From the NCBI RefSeq assembly GCF_932526225.1, contig NC_064046.1:10441719-10505718 (forward strand): a stretch of DNA of 64,000 nucleotides, written 5' to 3'. Below the pieces are notes generated by a model. It saw only the letters and a program-made list of their open reading frames with translations, made no database searches and had not been told where the DNA came from. Source of the stretch: Nematostella vectensis. Taxonomy: Eukaryota > Cnidaria > Anthozoa > Actiniaria > Edwardsiidae. Shown in pieces: positions 59,001-64,000 of this stretch. Position numbers and translations under genes: made by a program. The stretch's first letter is position 1. Each line of letters begins with the position of its first letter.

Positions 59001-59560
59001 TTGAAATGTAAATTTGACACTGTACATTTGAGTACACACCTGTGGGAGCAGGGAGGCATTCCTTTAATATACCTGAAATTGAAAGGGTGTCCTCCTAAAA
59101 ATACATTTCCAATGTTTCAAATATCACGTGACTCTATCCACTTCCCAAGAACAAAACATGCTGCAGATTTGAATTTTACTCATTTGCAAGTAGTCCACTG
59201 TAAAAGTCTGTAAAATACCTGAAATTCACAGGCACTGAAAGTAAATTCAGAGGCACTGAAAGTAAATATCGATCATGTGGCATTTCTATTATTGGAAATG
59301 TCTTTCTAAAATAAATGTCTTTTTAAGTAAATTCACAAAAGTAAATATCGATCATGTGGCATTTCTATTATTGGAAATGTCTTTTTAAGATAAGCTGTAA
59401 GTTCAAATGCCTAAAATCTCTTAAATATGACTGACTTTTTATGACAAAATTATTGTCTTAAAATTAGTATACTAATAAGCGTGGAACGGTAGTCTTTATA
59501 ACTTAAAAGAGGTTTTGGTTTCAGGATCTTCGGTTTTGGGGTGTCGCAGGTCGCCATTAG
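56059..59560 (+). CDS. Secreted tandem-repeat protein, three exons, ~374 aa, thirteen 20-residue repeats
   Basis: Exon 1 (56059-56229) encodes a signal peptide (MSRLVILLVFCLVLVSLALG) and GGACKRANGMACSD. Exon 2 (57993-58910) starts RQRLAKVGREQKEDGDNN and then repeats KGWAKRQAQLNEGWKSVNDD thirteen times in exact 60-bp units. It ends RRRAAWRDEGKDKSGDK. Exon 3 (59525-59560) encodes DLRFWGVAGRH-stop. All joins are phase 0. Variation is concentrated at KR versus KP before Gln/His, LNE versus IYE, and VND versus ANY. About half of the units keep KR followed by Gln. The architecture (Cys pair in exon 1, RQ start and DK end of exon 2, tiny last exon) matches the gene at 53371. AATAAA follows near 59643. 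The long minus-strand open frame over the array is a shadow. I recognise no family; it could be a multi-copy peptide precursor or a structural secreted protein. Confidence 0.78.
56720..56971 (-). CDS. Doubtful intronic ORF, 83 aa
   Basis: An uninterrupted minus-strand frame (MDALMASIDANVDVVNLTNE ... PGGELPIITDFSV) lies in intron 1 of the repeat-protein gene. The first 50 residues have coding-like composition. No family recognised and no partner exon. It might be a fragment of a mobile element. Confidence 0.2.
   Translation of the reverse strand: MDALMASIDANVDVVNLTNEDFPGGELPIITDFSVTCLRFHVELGPLKPPQHAVRLPTRPNPPRNERKANREKNASCKSDQRI
57717..57830 (+). CDS. Possible alternative terminal exon of the repeat-protein gene
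   Basis: An acceptor (ttctaataaaaaaactttaccag) precedes a phase-0 frame RKGRMVFGKWQFYDWKKPWI ... DRTIIR-stop. It would join in phase to exon 1 at 56229. Like exon 2 it is rich in Trp, Lys and Arg, and it begins with a basic residue after MK. If used, it yields a ~94-residue secreted protein without the repeats. Confidence 0.4.
   Translation, partial: RKGRMVFGKWQFYDWKKPWIPTYVFQIKTCIDRTIIR
58086..58865 (+). repeat. 60-bp coding minisatellite, 13 units
   Basis: The units are aaaggctgggcaaaacgaca, agcgcaattgaatgagggct and ggaaatccgtcaatgatgac. No unit has an indel; all changes are substitutions, mostly amino-acid changing and shared between non-adjacent units. This indicates gene conversion or unequal exchange under reading-frame constraint. 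Confidence 0.97.
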
Positions 59561-59659
59561 TGCTGGTAGCAAACATCACAAGGACGGACAAAACTGTCAT
59601 CCATCGTCTCGGTAGCATAGAGCCATTGTAGCAGTGAGAAAAAAATAAATACTCTGAAT

Positions 59660-60060
59660 AAGCAACAGAATTAGAATGTCTTTCTCCCCCTCTCATAAAA
59701 CACAACCCAACTATCCACTAAAATTCACACCCATACTCAACTCTCCCTAATCCACACCCCCAGCTCACCCCTCTCTAATCCACGATACAGAAACATTAAG
59801 AATTGTGGGGGCACAGCCACGCTCCTACTGGTCATTTCCTTATAATGTTTGAAAATATTGCCCATAGTGCCCCACCCCCTGCTACGGCCCTGTTATCTTA
59901 TCCACACCCCACCTACCCCCTCTTTAATCAACACCCCACCCCATCCCACCTCTCTCTAATTCACACCTACCCCACCCCTTTCTAATTTCGTCCCAGCTCT
60001 ACCCTCTCGAACCCACACCACACCCTTACATCTCCACTCTTACAAACGTCCAGTTTTCTA
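59660..60060 (+). repeat. C/T-rich low-complexity stretch
   Basis: Degenerate repeats of ctctctaatccacaccccac words. The 60-codon frame here follows the low complexity and is not a gene. Confidence 0.7.
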
Positions 60061-60244
60061 CATTTCAATAACGAAAAAAAACATCACGTTATAATATCCA
60101 TACATTCGTTATAATATATTCATTACTGTTATAAAATCCACGAAATCGAATCCTCGATGTGAAAACACACAGCAGCTGAATCGCCTACGACTTCCGTCAT
60201 TTAAAGTGATTGGAGAGTTTCCATTGGCTAGCTCAGAAATAGTA

Positions 60245-60901
<657 letters not shown>

Positions 60902-60959
60902 AAATCCACATCCCAGCTCTCCCCTCTCCAAATACACACCCTAACTAATGTCCTCAGTA

Positions 60960-61860
60960 TGCAAGGGGTCCAATAATTTGGCTGTGATATTTTAGGATTA
61001 GGAGATAAGAAAAAAAAACATTTAGAAACGCAAAATCTTCTTATTTACTCCATCCAAGTGTATAATAAATAAAAAGAAACCATTTCACCGCGAAATGGAT
61101 TATAGAGAGGATCGATTAGTGGTCTATGTAATTTAAGGGGCTTGGGAAACGTACACCCTGTATCGAGACCTAAAACCACTATTTACAATATAAATTCATC
61201 GGCTCGACGTTAGAAATAAATTATTGTATTTACCTAAAATATAAAAATTCATCATGTCTTTCCAAATAACACTAAAATCCCACTCCAAGGGCGCAAGTGC
61301 CTCTTGAGAAAATTATTATTTACCTCGCTTTTGTAAGAAGAAAAAAATAAAATGTCTATCAGTTGAGTTTGATTTTATCATATGTTCCCAGTAAACGTTT
61401 TTCGAGCTTGATATTTCGACAAAATCACTGAAGCACCGCATCATTCGGAAACTTAAAAATAAAGAGCAAAAGACAAACAATCACTAAGTAAAGTTGTCTT
61501 GCGCGCTATATACTCATAGACCATTTATTAGAAAAGCACACACTTTTATCTTTACAAATACTGTCAGAAGTTGTTACAGAAAAATCGCCGCAATAAAATT
61601 CCTAGTGATCCGGTCCTCAATGGAGCCAAAGTACTTCACAAACATACAAATTCTTGAGGGGAAATTAAACGAAGAAAAGGAGAGAATAAGAGTAGACACA
61701 CTATTATTCCAAGAGTAACTAATATCCCCCGAGTGTGCCGATAAATAAATTAAGTACAAACACTACTTTAATTTCGCTTGACGCTCAAAGGCAAACAGTG
61801 CTACAACCAGCAAATAGGGTAACGGCAACTCCTCGACGGCTCCTTTAAATATCGCTACTC
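60960..61860. other. AT-rich spacer and promoter side of the 61.9-kb gene
   Basis: No gene recognised. The 74-codon frame at 61494-61718 has no family or splice support. A TATA-like tttaaatat at 61844 lies 46 bp upstream of the next start codon. Confidence 0.45.
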
Positions 61861-61889
61861 GTGATGTTTTTGTACATTACTAGAGCAGT

Positions 61890-63341
61890 ATGAACAAGTT
61901 TTTTCTATCTGTGGTTCTGGCCGTGATCGTTGCAATGGCAACATTACAAGTTTCAGCATGGGGAGGTGCTGGCTGTGTTTACAAGCTCAAAAAACGAGAA
62001 GTACAAGACCCTCTTCCAGACTCTCTCATCGAGCAATCAACTGACGCCCTGAAGAATGGTAAATGGAAAGCCAAGAAGAACAGATTCATGCTTGGCATAT
62101 TTTCACCCATCTGTCTAGAAACGAAAAAGGATGATTCTACAAATGAGGTATACATAGAGATCTTTAGTCTGACGCACCTTGTTTTTATCTTATATCGGAA
62201 GGCAAATTTCAATTTTACTTGCAAGTAAAATATAAGAGACTAAAGAGACTAAAGCCGGATTTTGAGGGGGGGGGGGGGGGCTGTACGCCCCCTCCCCGTT
62301 TTTTGGAACGCAGGGCTATATGCCCGACATTCGGGAAAGGTCCTCAATGGACTAAATGCCCGACAGTTTTCAATTTATTAAATTAATTTACCCAGTAAAT
62401 TGTCGACCTAGTAAGCTCAAAGTATTCGATATCCGTTGAGAAAAGGCAAGCAAATCTGAATTGAGCTTTGTTACCGTTTTACCGTCGTCTATGGTTCACA
62501 ATTAACATTCGTAATTTTAATGACACTTAGGAATTTTCTACAACATGCTGCTAAATGTCGGCATAGTTCTGAAAATTTACGAAAATATAAAGGTGAATTG
62601 TCGACCTCTAGTCAGTTCAAAGTACCGGCCCGTACCCAGGGGGGTGCGAACGCACCTCCCTACAACAACAGAAAGTCGACTTTCGGTTCTCAATAGACGT
62701 GCTATTCGTAGACAAAACTATAAAGCATAAGCTAGATCACTATGTTATGTCATTAATCCAAAAGTCAGACTTAATTTGTAGCCAAATCCGACAATAAACG
62801 TCCCGTGGAGATACTGCAAAGGCATGGACAATCCCTTTTTGTTCTTTTTGGGGTGGTCAGATTTTTATTTAAAAAATTCACGTCCTCCCCCAACCCCCCC
62901 TCCCCAGAAAAATTAGATCCACTTTTTTCGGATTTTGCACCCCCGCAAGAAAAAACCTGGGTACGGGCCGGTAAGTATTGTATATTTGGTGGGAAAGGGC
63001 AAGCGAATCTGAATTGAGCTTTGTTGTCGGTATTGAACGTTTTTCCTTGATTGTATATTTGTCGGGAAAGGTCTTCAATGGACTAAATGCCCGACAGATT
63101 CCAATTTAAATAAGCTTCAAATAAAAAAAATGCTTAAACTAGTTTATTTTGCTGCGACAAATGGCTGTGCTTGAAACAAGGAAGGGTTCGTGCAGGATTA
63201 GGGGGGGGGGGGGGAGGAGGGGTAAGGATAAGGGCAGATGTACGAGTAGGGAATAGGGGAAGGGTATGGATATTTACCATCATATATCAACCAAAGAGAA
63301 CCATAAAAGGCTTTCTCTTTCAGCAACATTCGTCAACTTGA
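61890..63341 (+). CDS. Small secreted protein, two exons, 91 aa
   Basis: Exon 1 (61890-62147) encodes a signal peptide (MNKFFLSVVLAVIVAMATLQ) and a mature part with two Cys: GGAGCVYKLKKREVQDPLPD and NRFMLGIFSPICLETKKDD. Exon 2 (63324-63341) would add only QHSST-stop through a good acceptor (ctttctctttcag). AATAAA at 63479-63484 follows. The layout resembles the genes at 53371 and 56059: GxGC after the signal, a Lys-rich middle with GKWKAKKNR, and a tiny last exon. The sequence itself has diverged. If the GTATAC donor is not used, the frame stops at 62228. Confidence 0.62.
62325..63115. repeat. Local duplication within the intron of the 61.9-kb gene
   Basis: cgggaaaggtcctcaatgga followed by ctaaatgcccgacag (62330) recurs at 63063 as cgggaaaggtcttcaatgga. 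gcaagcaaatctgaattgag (62448) recurs at 63000. accggcccgtacccagg (62625) reappears inverted as cctgggtacgggccggt (62956). G- and C-tracts lie at 62267 and 62886. Confidence 0.75.
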
Positions 63342-63484
63342 AGACACAGGACGCCCCAAAGATGAGAAAACAATGAGTTCGCACTTGAAACATAGAGCAT
63401 ATTGAATGATGGTGCTATAAACAAGTGACATAATGGCGTGAGCCTGAGGATAATATAACGCTGATGTATTTGATCAAAAATAAA

Positions 63485-64000
63485 CGCTAGTTCACCTCAT
63501 TATTAATGTCTATTTTGTTCTCTATAACCTTACGTTTTAATGTTTGAATAAAAAGTAAAGGGATGGATATCAGGGATTTGAGTCGGGACCGGGATTGGAT
63601 CTCCTTTCAAGACAAAATCTAAAACTTTCTGCTAGGGGAGCATTCCCCGAGGTCCACAAATGTCAAGAAATGTGTTTTTTGCTGATTGATGTCTGGTAAA
63701 TAAGGCCAACGTAACCCTTGTCTTTAGACTCCTGGTGCTTTCTGGCGCTCTCTGATTGGTTAACGGACGCCTCGACTGCGAAATGGCTTTCGTGTCACGA
63801 CATACCTAGTAAAAAGAGACAAGGGGCCAGTTACCTTGTGTAAGCATTTTATAATTAATAGATCAAAAAGAAACATGTACTTCATGTAAGAGACCATTCA
63901 TTATTTATTCGGGGGAGATGGCTCGCGCTATTTTCCATACAAAATGACCCTCTTTTAAGTATAAAAAATCATAACACCTGAAGGTGAAATAGCAAATAAA
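63485..64000. other. Right edge, no gene recognised
   Basis: Mixed AT-rich sequence without splice-supported coding frames. attggttaacggacgc near 63754 includes an inverted CCAAT box. Confidence 0.4.

Overview
The window is nuclear DNA of an animal, most likely an anthozoan cnidarian such as a sea anemone; the taxon is an inference. The base composition is AT-rich, genes have many short GT-AG introns, AATAAA signals follow several stops, and about half the window is tandem repeats and small inverted-repeat elements. No tRNA, rRNA, CRISPR array or bacterial-type operon was seen. Splice joins were worked out by eye from GT-AG sites and reading phase.

Layout, left part (1-24 kb). The 5' part of a UTP3/SAS10 ribosome-biogenesis gene runs leftward off the window (exons 1-14, positions 5658 to 66). 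It shares a ~217-bp divergent promoter with a seven-exon gene for a small membrane protein with one C2H2 motif (5876-10801, +). Next come a ~3.9-kb satellite of 62-bp units and a 77-bp-unit array, then an unrecognised basic protein (17755-18843, -) and an unrecognised ~226-residue, six-exon gene (20049-23263, -).

Middle part (24-48 kb). A foldback element carries ~50 copies of a 30-bp unit that leave all three forward frames open. An intronless gene for a NYN/PIN-like plus zinc-finger protein (27495-28427, -) is followed by a nest of small transposons with 9-10-bp target duplications. Two tandem, ~96% identical class A GPCR-like genes both stop inside TM6. A 5'-truncated Ty3/gypsy element and two broken LINE copies, one ending in a (TCTG)n tract, complete the stretch.

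Right part (48-64 kb). This is a cluster of small secreted-protein genes. Two on the minus strand encode Cys-containing, probably helical proteins. Three on the plus strand have a signal-peptide exon, a Lys/Arg-rich middle and a very short last exon. One of these contains thirteen 20-residue repeats with recurring Lys-Arg-Gln or Lys-Pro junctions. The first two plus-strand genes lie downstream of copies of the same ~320-bp block, so the cluster appears to grow by local duplication.

The most unusual observation is that tandem repeats have captured exon edges. In UTP3 the end of exon 8 with its splice donor is repeated about 27 times, and in the 20-23 kb gene both an exon-plus-donor and an acceptor-plus-exon-start are repeated.
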